From CAXXOK01 sp963675655 (GTDB taxonomy: Bacteria > Bacillota > Clostridia > Christensenellales > Aristaeellaceae): a stretch of 64,000 nucleotides of DNA. Where the stretch lies: assembly GCA_963675655.1 (NCBI GenBank), contig OY776489.1, positions 2,728,001 to 2,792,000 of the forward strand, written 5' to 3'. Below are positions 17,677 to 26,986 of this stretch, piece after piece (positions within the stretch are counted from its first letter, which is position 1; each line of letters starts with the position of its first letter). Under the pieces are notes generated by a model that had not been told where the DNA came from, made no database searches, and worked only from the letters and a program-made list of their open reading frames with translations. The translations under genes and the position numbers were made by a program.

Positions 17677-17719
17677 AAACAGGCAGCTTTCCCGAATGTG
17701 GAAAGCTGCCTGTTTTTTT
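17677..17719 (+). terminator. Terminator after the HAD phosphatase
   Basis: A 16 bp perfect stem (17677-17692 with 17700-17715), 7-nt loop, followed by a T7 run. The remaining bases to 17885 hold nothing recognisable. Confidence 0.92.
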
Positions 17720-17885
17720 GCTGTATGGATTGTATCTATCGGCACATAAATAACATATGGCTTTATTTCGAGCATATCAATTCTTTGTCGCAGGAAGCCT
17801 AAGTAAGGTATTAAGTGAAAGATATGCCGTGAACCAGCGATGATGGCGTTTGTTTTATAAAGTTACCTGCTCTCAAGCTCGAATG

Positions 17886-18785
17886 CTACTGTTTATCCGT
17901 ATATCCCAGCATTTGCAGGTCCCCGGAGCGGTTGCGCCAATCTTCCCGAATTTTAACCCATAATTTCAAATTCACATGCGTATCCAGCAGTGCTTCTATA
18001 TCCTGCCGTGCTTCAGCGCCAATGCGCTTGAGCATCGCGCCTTGTTTACCGATGATAATTCCTTTATGAGAGGCACGCTCGCAATAGATAGTTGCGTTAA
18101 TCTCTGTCAGGCGGTCGCTTAGTTTTTTCAGACTCAACACTTCCACGCCGATACCATGGGGGACCTCATCCTTTAAATGCAACAATGCTTTTTCACGGAC
18201 GATTTCGCCACAGAGGAAACGCTCTGGCTGATCGGTAAGGGTATCCTCCGGGAAATAGCGCGGACCTTCCGGCAGCAGCGAAACAAGGAGGCTGCGCAAC
18301 GCTTCAATACCATCGCCGGTCTTTGCGCTAATGGGAATAAGCTCATCGTACCCTTTATCGGCAAACCGCTGTATTAAGCTTAATAGTTGCTCCTTTGGAA
18401 TCAGGTCGATTTTATTGAAAACGAGTACCTTTTTACACTTCTGTCCGGCCATTTCGGTGACCAGTAATTCATCCTGCCGGGTTACCTGTGTTGCATCAAT
18501 GACAGCAACCAAAGCATCTATGCCTTGCAATGCTTCATTCACAGAACGCATCATATACTCGCCCAGCCGGGTGCGCGGGGTATGCACGCCCGGCGTATCC
18601 AAAAAGACCATTTGACTGTCCGCCTGTGTATATACGCCTAAAATCCGGTTTCGCGTCGTTTGCGGCCGATCGCTGACAATCGCAATTTTTTCCTTTAACA
18701 GTGCGTTGAGCAAAGTACTTTTACCGACGTTAGGACGGCCGACAATCGCAATAAAACCGGAATGGAAAGGTTGTTGATTTGGCAT
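17886..18785 (-). CDS. era: GTPase Era
   Basis: A ribosome-assembly GTPase that binds the 3' end of 16S rRNA. 299 residues, the normal length. G1 GRPNVGKST, G2 region QTTRNRILG, G3 DTPGVH, G4 NKIDLI, G5 SAKTGDG, then a C-terminal KH domain with GIIIGKQGAMLKRIGAEARQDIE. It is the last gene of the phoH-pgpH-ybeY/cdd-era block, in the order kept in Firmicutes. Confidence 0.97.
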   Translation of the reverse strand: MPNQQPFHSGFIAIVGRPNVGKSTLLNALLKEKIAIVSDRPQTTRNRILGVYTQADSQMVFLDTPGVHTPRTRLGEYMMRSVNEALQGIDALVAVIDATQVTRQDELLVTEMAGQKCKKVLVFNKIDLIPKEQLLSLIQRFADKGYDELIPISAKTGDGIEALRSLLVSLLPEGPRYFPEDTLTDQPERFLCGEIVREKALLHLKDEVPHGIGVEVLSLKKLSDRLTEINATIYCERASHKGIIIGKQGAMLKRIGAEARQDIEALLDTHVNLKLWVKIREDWRNRSGDLQMLGYTDKQ

Positions 18786-18826
18786 AATAGCTCCTTATTG
18801 TTTGATAATGAAATGTAAATTTGTAT

Positions 18827-19738
18827 TTACGGCAAATCCTTCGGGCCAAAACCATGGGGGAGCAACGCGGATAACGGTGCTTGCTCTACTTTACCATCCT
18901 CCCATGTAACAAGAACCCGGATGCCGGGGGCAAACTCGTTTAGCACCTGACGGCATGCACCGCACGGCCAGGGGGCGGCGTGTTCGGCTGCGATGGCAAT
19001 GGTGGTAAACTCCATCGCCCCTTCGCTGATCGCTTTAAATACAGCGGTTCGCTCGGCGCAGTTGGTAAGGCCGAAAGATGCGTTTTCAATATTGCAGCCT
19101 TCAAACAAGCGACCATCTGTGCTGAGCAGGCAAGCGCCGACTTTAAAATGACTATATGGGCTATAAGACCGCGCCATTGCTTCCCGCGCTAATGCGAGAA
19201 GCTGTTCATCCGCTGGGACGGCTGTTTGCGCTTCATCGCGTGTAATCCCTGCAAGATTTAATGATTTCTCTTCCATGGTTCGCATCTCCTTTTGCTCATC
19301 GGGCAACATATGGTCGTAACCACAAAGGTGAAAAAAGCCGTGCGCCAATAAATAGCATAATTCCCGTTGAAAAGAATGGCCGTACTGTCGCGCCTGTGCA
19401 ACGGCATGCTCGCAGGAGATGAGCACATCGCCCAAAAAACAGGCATTAACTTCCGGGTCATACTCGCGGCGCAGGGAATGGGGGGATGTCCGTGCGGTAT
19501 GCCCTGCTGCGTAGCGAACTGTCGGAAACGAGAGCACGTCGGTCGGCGCATCAATACCGCGTTGGTCGCGGTTGACTGCGCGGATATGCTCGTCATCCGT
19601 TAACAACACGTGTATCGCGCATGGGCAGGGCAACTGCTCCGTAATAGCACAGCAATCTGCTGTCAACGACAGTAAGGCGGAATCCCATGCAGTTAAAGGT
19701 ACAGAAATACCTGGCTCCTGCTCCCACTCAAGCTTCAT
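18827..19738 (-). CDS. ybeY-cdd: Fusion of endoribonuclease YbeY and cytidine deaminase
   Basis: One 303-residue chain with two complete enzymes. Residues about 1-165 are YbeY, the 16S rRNA maturation factor, with the zinc motif HGFFHLCGYDH preceded by LLTDDEHIRAVNRDQRGIDAPTDVLSFP. Residues about 175-300 are a tetrameric-type cytidine deaminase, with YSPYSHFKVGACLL, CNIENASFGLTNCAERTAVFKA (catalytic Glu) and PCGACRQVLNEF (zinc cysteines). There is no stop or frameshift between them. In many Firmicutes ybeY, dgkA and cdd are separate neighbours; here dgkA is missing and the flanking genes are joined. It starts inside the last codons of pgpH. Confidence 0.93.
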   Translation of the reverse strand: MKLEWEQEPGISVPLTAWDSALLSLTADCCAITEQLPCPCAIHVLLTDDEHIRAVNRDQRGIDAPTDVLSFPTVRYAAGHTARTSPHSLRREYDPEVNACFLGDVLISCEHAVAQARQYGHSFQRELCYLLAHGFFHLCGYDHMLPDEQKEMRTMEEKSLNLAGITRDEAQTAVPADEQLLALAREAMARSYSPYSHFKVGACLLSTDGRLFEGCNIENASFGLTNCAERTAVFKAISEGAMEFTTIAIAAEHAAPWPCGACRQVLNEFAPGIRVLVTWEDGKVEQAPLSALLPHGFGPKDLP

Positions 19739-22250
19739 TTTTTTGCTCGTCCTTTATCGGTGTAGGTTCTGCGGTTTCAGCAGGGGGTACGACGTCCGGT
19801 TCGGTTGTGGTTATCTTAACCTCATCCCCAGCTTTATCAGTGTCTACATCTGTTTCGGTGGCAGATACTTCCGGTTCCTCATTCGCTTCAGGCAATGGCG
19901 CCGCATCGACTGGCGTTGAAGCTTCTGGAGCATAAATCACTTCGGCGGGTCCATCGTTCTGACTACTCTCGCTTTTTTCGGCTTCAACATCGGCTTTTTT
20001 AACCAATTCTTTCGCCTCTACGGCGCTTTCATCAGAGGGAGATTGCGACTGTGGTTGGGCAGGCGGAAGATTTTGACGCTTGAGCTGCTCCATGGAGATT
20101 GCCGGATACTCGATGCGTTCATGGAACACGCCGTTGAGAACGGCGGAGAAGGCTTCGCAGATACGGTCAATATCCGACAGGGTTACAGGCGCATGGCTAA
20201 GCTGTCCGTCTTCCAACTTATCGCGTACAAGGCGCTCAATAAATTCTTCAATCGCTTTGGGAGTAGGCTCGGGCATTGATCGTACAGCGGCTTCCACTGT
20301 ATCCGCCAGCATGATAATCGCGCTTTCTTTCATATGCGGTCTGCGGCCGTCGTAACGGAAATCGGCAATATCTACCGGCTGGCCGTTGGACTGCTGCAAA
20401 GCTTTATGGTAAAAGTACATCACCGGCGTATCGCCGTGGTGCTCGATAATGATGTCCTGTATCTCTTCCGGCAGGTGGTTTTGCTGTGCCATCATCTGCC
20501 CATCGCGCGTGTGCGCGGTAAGGATAGCAGCGGATACATAAGCATTGGTGTGTTCGTGCGGGTTTTCACCAATTTGGTTTTCTTTAAAGTACAACGGGCG
20601 TTTCAGCTTGCCGATGTCATGGTAATAAGCGCCAGCGCGCGCAAGCAGCGGATTGGCGCCGATGGCCTCGGCGGCGGCTTCGGCAAGATTAGCAACAATA
20701 ATGCTATGGTGATAGGTGCCGGGTGCTTCCATGAGCAGCCTGCGCAACAACGGTTGATTCGGGTTGCTAAGCTCTAGCAGCTTGCTTTGTGTAGCTAGGT
20801 GGAAAAGCGATTCCATAATCGGATCCAGCCCGACGCATAGCAAGGAAGCGCTTAATGCGCCTGCTGCACTCCAGAGAGCATTGGTAAATACCTCGTTTAG
20901 CGATGTATTGGTCATAAAGCCGATCGTGAGAATAATGCCGATATTGGATAGCGCTGTTGCGACGCCAGCAAGTAATACCTGCTGGCGGTTTGGCTTATGG
21001 CGGATGATGAGAATTGCCAGAAAACCGCTGATGATGGACGTAAGCAGCAGATTCACCATTTCGGTACCGTAAGTGCTGTTACCGCCTGCGATCAGGGAAC
21101 TGACGATAATGGCAAGCGTTACCGTGGCAGCTGCGCCGCTGGTAACCCCTAGCAAGCCTGTGAGCATCATAGTACCCAGCAATACGGGCGGCAAATAAAG
21201 ATCGATCAATTTGGCCCCGATGGATAAAGCAAGGGTAACATTTAAAATGATCATCTGAATTGCCAGCTTTTTGGGGCTGCGCAGATAATGCACATTAAAG
21301 AGCAGCAATGTCATGACGTAGGAAAGCATGGCGAACAAAACCAGCAGCGCCCCGCCAAGATACATGGCAAGGTCAAAACTTTCATCATCCAAAAGGCCGA
21401 GGCTGCGAAGCATCTCTAACTGATTGGCGGTTACACGCTCGCGGGAAACGACGATGTTTTGCCCCTGCTTATAAATAACAGGATCAACCGCATCACGCGC
21501 CTGCTGTTGCAGCTTCTCGGTCGCTTCCTGATCGATCACCATATTAGGCTCAACCACTTTGCGAAGAATCGGCGTAACGACATTCTGCAATAGATCCATA
21601 TCGGTTTTGTAGCCGATGATTTGTTGCAAGTATTGTATGGTTTCGCTTAAATACCCTTCGCGGATGGTCGTATTCATGGTGTTTTCAACGGCGGTGGTGA
21701 TGTTGTCGTTCAAATCCAGCATATCCTGATCAGATGCCCGCATCAGCGTATCAATCTGGTAGCTGGCAAGCGTCAACAGCGGAATTAACGCCTTGGCATA
21801 TTCTAACTCGGCATCCGTAAAATCGTATGCTTTTTGCGCTGCTGCATCCCCCGGGGCGTGCTGTTCCAGCGTTTTTTGGCCGTACTGCTGTACGGTGTTG
21901 GCTTGTGTAAGTACTGATGTAAGATTTTGCAATACTTCAGCGGTAACGCCCTCTTTGTATAAATAGCTGGGTTCCACCGCGTCGGCAGCGGCTTGCCGGT
22001 TTTTTTCGGTGGCTATTTCATCCACAACGTCTTTGGAGGCGGTAATGGTGGTATAGGCAATATCGCCAACTTGCAGGTCATAACGTTCCGGCGTGATGGC
22101 AAAAGCAAATAAGGCGATCATAAAAATTGTGCCTACTAACAACACATACCAGCTTTTTGCCTGTACGGTACGAAGCTTCTTAATAATAGCTTCCAATGAA
22201 GCGGAACTTTTTTTATTGTGAGTGGAAGCCGTGCGCTTTTTAGGCGTCAT
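19728..22250 (-). CDS. pgpH: Seven-TM HD-domain phosphodiesterase, PgpH type (c-di-AMP hydrolase)
   Basis: PgpH-type proteins hydrolyse cyclic di-AMP. About 840 residues: one N-terminal TM (YVLLVGTIFMIALFAFAIT), an extracellular 7TMR-HDED region rich in Gln/Ala helices, seven TM helices around residues 310-500, then an HD domain. The HD domain has APGTYHHSIIVANLAEAAAEA, AGAYYHDIGKLKRPLYFKEN (HD pair), NPHEHTNAYVSAAI and IIEHHGDTP. An unusual Pro/Glu/Asp/Val-rich tail of about 120 residues follows. I use ATG 22250, with GGAGGAG upstream; the frame extends to 22292. It overlaps both neighbours. Confidence 0.93.
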   Translation of the reverse strand: MTPKKRTASTHNKKSSASLEAIIKKLRTVQAKSWYVLLVGTIFMIALFAFAITPERYDLQVGDIAYTTITASKDVVDEIATEKNRQAAADAVEPSYLYKEGVTAEVLQNLTSVLTQANTVQQYGQKTLEQHAPGDAAAQKAYDFTDAELEYAKALIPLLTLASYQIDTLMRASDQDMLDLNDNITTAVENTMNTTIREGYLSETIQYLQQIIGYKTDMDLLQNVVTPILRKVVEPNMVIDQEATEKLQQQARDAVDPVIYKQGQNIVVSRERVTANQLEMLRSLGLLDDESFDLAMYLGGALLVLFAMLSYVMTLLLFNVHYLRSPKKLAIQMIILNVTLALSIGAKLIDLYLPPVLLGTMMLTGLLGVTSGAAATVTLAIIVSSLIAGGNSTYGTEMVNLLLTSIISGFLAILIIRHKPNRQQVLLAGVATALSNIGIILTIGFMTNTSLNEVFTNALWSAAGALSASLLCVGLDPIMESLFHLATQSKLLELSNPNQPLLRRLLMEAPGTYHHSIIVANLAEAAAEAIGANPLLARAGAYYHDIGKLKRPLYFKENQIGENPHEHTNAYVSAAILTAHTRDGQMMAQQNHLPEEIQDIIIEHHGDTPVMYFYHKALQQSNGQPVDIADFRYDGRRPHMKESAIIMLADTVEAAVRSMPEPTPKAIEEFIERLVRDKLEDGQLSHAPVTLSDIDRICEAFSAVLNGVFHERIEYPAISMEQLKRQNLPPAQPQSQSPSDESAVEAKELVKKADVEAEKSESSQNDGPAEVIYAPEASTPVDAAPLPEANEEPEVSATETDVDTDKAGDEVKITTTEPDVVPPAETAEPTPIKDEQKNEA

Positions 22251-23232
22251 GTTTCGGACTCCTCCCCGCTTGATTCTGTTCATAAGCCTCATAGGCTTTC
22301 ACGACGGTTTGCACCAGATCATGGCGAACCACATCGGAATGGGATAGTGTAACAATTGCGATTTCCGGTATATTTTTCAATACATGTACGGCCTGCAATA
22401 AACCGGATTGCTTACCGGAGGGCAAATCGGTTTGGGTTGCATCGCCTGTAATCACAACGCGTGAGCCTGATCCAAAGCGAGTCAGGAACATCTTCATCTG
22501 CTCCGGGGTGGTGTTTTGCGCTTCGTCCAGAATAATAAAACTGTCGGAAAGCGTACGCCCGCGCATATATGCCAGCGGAGCTACTTCCAGCACGCCGCGC
22601 TCCTGCAAACGCGTATAGGATTCCGGACCCATCATTTCATAAAGCGCATCATAAAGGGGGCGTAAATACGGGTCTACCTTCTGGCTCAAATCGCCCGGTA
22701 AAAAACCAAGCTTCTCCCCAGCTTCCACCGCGGGGCGGGTGAGGACGATACGCTCAATCTCCTTGTTGCGCAGGGCAACGACGGCCAGCGCCATGGCAAG
22801 GTAGGTCTTGCCTGTACCAGCGGGGCCAAGGGCAAAAGTGAGTTCGTGAGAACGGATGGCGTTTACATATTGGTATTGCCCCAGTGTTTTACAACGAATC
22901 GGACGCCCGCGATGGGTGATTGCCACGACTTCAAAAGCAATGTCGTCCAGCCGATCCAATTCGCCTTTGCGCACCAGTGATACTGCGTACCGAAGCGTAG
23001 TGCGGTCAATTTGCGCGTGTCTGAGTACAAGAGATTTTAGCTTTTCTACAACTTGTTGTGCCATGGCTACGTTTTCTTCGGAGCCGGTAATTTTCAGTTC
23101 GGAGCCGCGCACGCTGAGCGTAACGCGCAATTCATTTTCCAACAGCGGTACATTTCGATCGTTTGCGCCAAAGAGAGACAAATAACTATCCAAACTTTCC
23201 AGCGAAAGTACAGCCGTTGTGTTTTGTGCCAA
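22240..23232 (-). CDS. phoH: PhoH-like ATPase (YbeZ/PhoH)
   Basis: A cytoplasmic ATPase linked to rRNA and RNA metabolism, functionally tied to YbeY. 330 residues. An N-terminal KH-like region (LRVTLSVRGSELKITG) is followed by the PhoH domain with Walker A GPAGTGKTYLAMA, TRPAVEAGEKLGFLPGD, Walker B FIILDEAQNTT and the sensor VVITGDATQTDLP. First gene of the pgpH-ybeY/cdd-era operon, with its own promoter upstream. Its end overlaps the pgpH start by 11 bp. Confidence 0.95.
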   Translation of the reverse strand: MAQNTTAVLSLESLDSYLSLFGANDRNVPLLENELRVTLSVRGSELKITGSEENVAMAQQVVEKLKSLVLRHAQIDRTTLRYAVSLVRKGELDRLDDIAFEVVAITHRGRPIRCKTLGQYQYVNAIRSHELTFALGPAGTGKTYLAMALAVVALRNKEIERIVLTRPAVEAGEKLGFLPGDLSQKVDPYLRPLYDALYEMMGPESYTRLQERGVLEVAPLAYMRGRTLSDSFIILDEAQNTTPEQMKMFLTRFGSGSRVVITGDATQTDLPSGKQSGLLQAVHVLKNIPEIAIVTLSHSDVVRHDLVQTVVKAYEAYEQNQAGRSPKHDA

Positions 23233-23311
23233 ACAAAAAGCCTCCGTTCATAGCGGTTAGTGTTCCGCTTATGATATACGGCCGTCAAGAAACGATAGTA
23301 TATCAATCTAT

Positions 23312-23339
23312 ATGATACAATAATCTATTCTTTTGTCAA
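23312..23339 (-). promoter_or_regulatory. Promoter of the phoH operon
   Basis: Minus strand: TTGACA (23339-23334), 16 bp, TATCAT (23317-23312), 80 bp ahead of phoH. Confidence 0.65.
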
Positions 23340-23464
23340 TCGTTTCCCTAGCATCAAGCTTGTTTCCTATTGTGTTTTCTTAGTATGTAGCGTAGAAGTG
23401 GCGATACATAATGTGCTTGATCAAAGCAATGTAAGAGGAAATTATCAAAGCAGGAGTTGACAAA

Positions 23465-23536
23465 GTGAAAAGCGAACATATATTCGAACAGATTGTTGTG
23501 CTTGTAAACGGGAATGATCGAAAGGTAAGACAATAA
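23465..23536 (+). CDS. Possible 23-residue peptide
   Basis: GTG at 23465 preceded by CAGGAG, reading VKSEHIFEQIVVLVNGNDRK and ending at 23536. It could be a leader peptide or the relic of a longer gene; there is no homology I recognise. Confidence 0.25.
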   Translation: MKSEHIFEQIVVLVNGNDRKVRQ

Positions 23537-23571
23537 CGCGTAGAAAATTGATTTATAACAGGAGAATCAAG

Positions 23572-23949
23572 ATGAAAAGAGAACTGGGAATCGCACGTTG
23601 TGGACTGGCATGTTGTTTATGCGCGGAGAATGATGAATGCGCAGGATGTGAAAAGGGAGAGTGCGCGCAAAGCAATATGTGCATTAACCGCGCCTGCTCC
23701 ATTGGCAAAGGGATTGCCGGCTGTTATGCGTGTACGGACGTTTGCGCAAGCTGGACGGTTCATTCCATGCGAATTCAAGCCTTTCGTACTTTTATTATAC
23801 GCTATGGGATCAATCACTTGCTGGACTGTTTGGAACGAAACGAGCAGCTGGGAATTGTGTATCATCGAAATGGCTTTTTAGGTGATTATGACGGCTTTGA
23901 AAGTGAAGAGGAAATCGTCCGCTATATTCAAACAGGAACAAGAAAATAG
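23572..23949 (+). CDS. Cysteine-rich DUF3795-type protein
   Basis: 125 residues starting at ATG 23572, with CAGGAG nine bases ahead. The N-terminal half has a dense cysteine pattern (RCGLACCLCAENDECAGCEKG, then CINRACSIGKGIAGCYACTDVC) typical of the DUF3795 zinc-binding group. The C-terminal half is plain helical (FRTFIIRYGINHLLDCLERNEQLG, EEEIVRYIQTG). The function of the family is unknown; metal binding is inferred from the cysteines. Single gene. Confidence 0.8.
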   Translation: MKRELGIARCGLACCLCAENDECAGCEKGECAQSNMCINRACSIGKGIAGCYACTDVCASWTVHSMRIQAFRTFIIRYGINHLLDCLERNEQLGIVYHRNGFLGDYDGFESEEEIVRYIQTGTRK

Positions 23950-24302
23950 TATTAGTATTTGCCAAAATGGATTGGTATGCAAAACAAACCTTACTTTTAA
24001 TAAGTAACGAATAAGTGTTACTATTATGGTAGACAAGTTGACTTACTGATGTACGACACGAAAAATGCAGTGGGAAATGAGGTTAACAGTTGTATATTTG
24101 TATGCAATCCTTTATTGCGATAACGCGAAAAAACATTGTATACATTGGGCTTGCTGGATATTAGAACATTGAAAATACAAATTTATGCATAAAAGTGCTA
24201 GACAACGTGAACTGGTTGTATTATCATAAATACATCTTCCGGTCCTGTTTGTTCCGCTTCAAAAATCAAGGAAGAAATAATGGAATTAAGGAGAAAGTAC
24301 AC
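23950..24302. other. Leader and intergenic region ahead of oppA
   Basis: No gene. A short dyad AGTAAC/GTTACT (24003-24022) is visible. I cannot pick out one convincing promoter or a known riboswitch. Confidence 0.4.
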
Positions 24303-25934
24303 ATGAAAATCAAGGCATCTAAGCTTATCTCGCTTGTGCTTTGCCTGACCCTCGTGTTGACTGTCGGCAGCTTTGCTTCCGCTACAGCCGAAGGCGAGCA
24401 GGTATTGAAAGTACAAATTGAAACCGAGGTCCAGTCGCTGGATCCGCAGGTAGCGACGGACGGAACGTCCTTTGAGGTCATCGCTGACTTCACGGACGGT
24501 CTTTACCAGATGGACGCCAGCGGCGCTTCCGTGCCCGCACTGGCTGCCGAGACGACCGTAAGCGACGATGGTCTCACCTACACCTTCAAAATCCGTGACG
24601 ATGCGTTCTGGACCAACGGGGATCCCGTGACGGCCGACGACTTCGTATTCGGCTGGCAGCGCGCTTGCGATCCCGAATTCGCCAGCGAGTATTCTTACAT
24701 GATCACTGATATTGCTCTGGTGAAAAACAGTGCTGCTGTTAACAGCGGCGAAATGGCACTGGACGAACTGGGCGTAAAGGCACTGGACGAAAAGACCTTC
24801 CAGGTTGAACTGGAAAGCCCTGTAAGCTTCTTCGTCGGCCTGATGTATTTCCCGACCTTCTACCCGGTAAACCGCGCGTTCTGCGAAAGCTGCGGCGATA
24901 ACTACGCCACCAGCCCCGAGACCGTGCTGTCCAACGGTGCTTTTATGCTGACGAGCTACGAGCCCGCCGCTACGAGCTTCACGCTGGTGAAGAACCCTGA
25001 CTACTACGATGCTGCTCGTGTGCAGTTGGACGGCTTGACTTATCAGGTAATCAAAGACAGCCAGACCGCTCTGCTGAGCTATCAGAACGGCGATCTGGAC
25101 GTGGTTACGCTGTCGGGCGATCAGGTTGAACTGGTTGAAGACGATCCCGAGTTCATCTCCGTAAATGCGGGCTATCTGTGGTACATCACCGTCAACCAGG
25201 CCGACGTGCCCGAGCTGGCGAATGTGAACTTCCGCAAGGCGCTTGCTGCGGCGTATGACCGTAACGCGATCTGCGCTTCCATCATCAAAGACGGTTCCAC
25301 GCCCGCTACCTTCGCGGTTCCCGAGCAGCTGGCTACCGGCCCCGATGGTTTGGATTTCCGTGCCACCGCTACCACCTACGAAGGCTTTGATAAAGAATCC
25401 GCCGCCGCCTTCTACGCTGCTGCGTGCGAAGAACTGGGCCAGAGCGAATTCAACCTGACCCTGCTTGTGGAAGATGATGCGACTGCGCAGAACATCGCCG
25501 CCTTCATCCAGCAGGAATGGCAGAGCACCTTGCCCGGCGTAACGGTTGAGCTGAAGGTAGAAACCAAAAAACAGCGCATTCAGGACATTCAGAACGGCGA
25601 TTACAGCACCTGCCTCACCCGCTGGGGCCCGGACTACGCCGATCCGATGACCTATCTGGGCATGTGGATTACCGACAACAGCAATAACTATGGTCTGTGG
25701 AGCGATGCTGAGTACGATGCGATCATCGAAAGCTGCGTAAGCGGCGACTTGGCAATGGATGCTTCCGCCCGTTGGACGGCACTGCATCAGGCTGAGGATA
25801 TCATCATGAACAACATGGTTATCCTGCCGGTGTACCAGAAGTGCAACGCGATGATGGTAAAGAGCACTGTGCAGAATCTCCAGTGCCACTCTATTGCCCT
25901 CAACCGTGTGTTCAAGGACACCACAATCGACTAA
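24303..25934 (+). CDS. oppA: Oligopeptide ABC transporter substrate-binding protein
   Basis: Captures peptides for the OppBCDF importer. 543 residues, SBP family 5: LDPQVATDGTSFEVIADFTDGLYQ, DDGLTYTFKIRDDAFWTNGDPVTADDFVF, LSNGAFMLTSYEP, FRKALAAAYDRNAI. The signal peptide (ISLVLCLTLVLTVGSFASATAEGE) lacks a lipobox with a +1 cysteine at the end of the hydrophobic core, unlike most Gram-positive OppA lipoproteins. It looks like a type I signal peptide, so how it stays at the membrane is unclear. The codons are strongly biased to C/G endings, which suggests high expression and explains long antisense open frames. The start is ATG after AAGGAG; upstream in-frame starts are ignored. Confidence 0.92.
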   Translation: MKIKASKLISLVLCLTLVLTVGSFASATAEGEQVLKVQIETEVQSLDPQVATDGTSFEVIADFTDGLYQMDASGASVPALAAETTVSDDGLTYTFKIRDDAFWTNGDPVTADDFVFGWQRACDPEFASEYSYMITDIALVKNSAAVNSGEMALDELGVKALDEKTFQVELESPVSFFVGLMYFPTFYPVNRAFCESCGDNYATSPETVLSNGAFMLTSYEPAATSFTLVKNPDYYDAARVQLDGLTYQVIKDSQTALLSYQNGDLDVVTLSGDQVELVEDDPEFISVNAGYLWYITVNQADVPELANVNFRKALAAAYDRNAICASIIKDGSTPATFAVPEQLATGPDGLDFRATATTYEGFDKESAAAFYAAACEELGQSEFNLTLLVEDDATAQNIAAFIQQEWQSTLPGVTVELKVETKKQRIQDIQNGDYSTCLTRWGPDYADPMTYLGMWITDNSNNYGLWSDAEYDAIIESCVSGDLAMDASARWTALHQAEDIIMNNMVILPVYQKCNAMMVKSTVQNLQCHSIALNRVFKDTTID

Positions 25935-25955
25935 CCTGAAACAAGGCGAGGTTTC

Positions 25956-25998
25956 ATACCGCGTAGCGTCCATCGTTGGCCGCTGCGCGGTATTTTTC
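25956..25998 (+). terminator. Partial terminator between oppA and oppB
   Basis: A 13 bp stem (25956-25968 with 25981-25993) followed by TTTTT, lying between oppA and the permease genes. Such read-through terminators keep the binding protein more abundant than the membrane parts. Confidence 0.8.
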
Positions 25999-26044
25999 CC
26001 AGCCTGGTGAATAAAAGCCGCCGCACGAGAGGAGCGAGGGCTGC

Positions 26045-26986
26045 ATGCGACGTTACATTATAAAAAGACTACTCATATCCATCGGCACTATATTCGTTGT
26101 TATTCTTCTATTATTTGTTCTCTTACAATTTATGCCGGGTTCTCCCTTTAACGATGAAAAATTATCGGCAGACCAGCGCGCTATACTTTATGAAAAGTAT
26201 GGGCTGGATCAACCGATTATCGTACAGTTTTTTAAGTATGTTGTGAACATGCTGAAAGGTGATTTTGGCGTTAGTTATACCATCAGTAAAAATACGCCAA
26301 TTGCTCAATTATTACAAACGCGATTACCGGTTAGCCTGCGTATTGGCGGGCAAGCTGTTTTATTGGGCGCTGTGATCGGCTTGATTCTTGGCATCGTGGC
26401 TGCGATATGGCATGGCACCTTATGGGATACCATTGCCACCATTATATCCGTTATCGGCGTCAGCGTACCATCCTACGTATTTGCACTGGCATTGGCATAT
26501 GTGTTTGGGTACGAGTTAAGTTGGTTCCCGCTATTGTATAATTTGGAACTGCCCTTTAAGTCCTCGGTGTTACCGAGTATTGCGCTATGTATGTTTACCA
26601 TCGCTTCCATAGCGCGTTTTACCCGAAGTGAAATGCTGGAGGTATTAGGGAGCGATTATGTTTTACTGGCGGAAAGCAAGGGCGTTTACGGCCCCAGGCT
26701 GATTATCCGCCATGTGCTGCGTAATGCGTTGATTCCGATTGTTACCGTCCTCGCGCCGTTGATCGTCGGCTTGATGACGGGCAGCCTGGTCGTGGAGAAA
26801 ATATTCTCCATTCCCGGCATCGGCAGTTTGCTGGTTACGGCGATCCAATCCAACGATTACAACGTTATTATTGTGCTCAGCTTTATCTACAGCGCCATGT
26901 ATATCGGCATCATGCTGGTGGTGGATATTTTATATGGCGTTATCGATCCGCGAATCCGACTGAGTAAGGAGGGAGCGCATGAATAG
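26045..26986 (+). CDS. oppB: Oligopeptide ABC transporter permease OppB
   Basis: Inner-membrane permease, 313 residues, with the N-terminal TM and about five more. The EAA loop that contacts the ATPases is present (LLAESKGVYGPRLIIRHVLRNALIPIV), followed by VVEKIFSIPGIGSLLVTAIQSNDY, a hallmark of DppB/OppB. ATG after GAGAGGAG. Its end overlaps oppC by 8 bp, so the two are translationally coupled. Confidence 0.95.
   Translation: MRRYIIKRLLISIGTIFVVILLLFVLLQFMPGSPFNDEKLSADQRAILYEKYGLDQPIIVQFFKYVVNMLKGDFGVSYTISKNTPIAQLLQTRLPVSLRIGGQAVLLGAVIGLILGIVAAIWHGTLWDTIATIISVIGVSVPSYVFALALAYVFGYELSWFPLLYNLELPFKSSVLPSIALCMFTIASIARFTRSEMLEVLGSDYVLLAESKGVYGPRLIIRHVLRNALIPIVTVLAPLIVGLMTGSLVVEKIFSIPGIGSLLVTAIQSNDYNVIIVLSFIYSAMYIGIMLVVDILYGVIDPRIRLSKEGAHE

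Noticed and set aside
24198..25973. 591-residue open frame antisense to oppA
   Set aside because: It mirrors oppA codons, which end mostly in G or C and so leave few stops on the other strand. It has no ribosome binding site and no domain.
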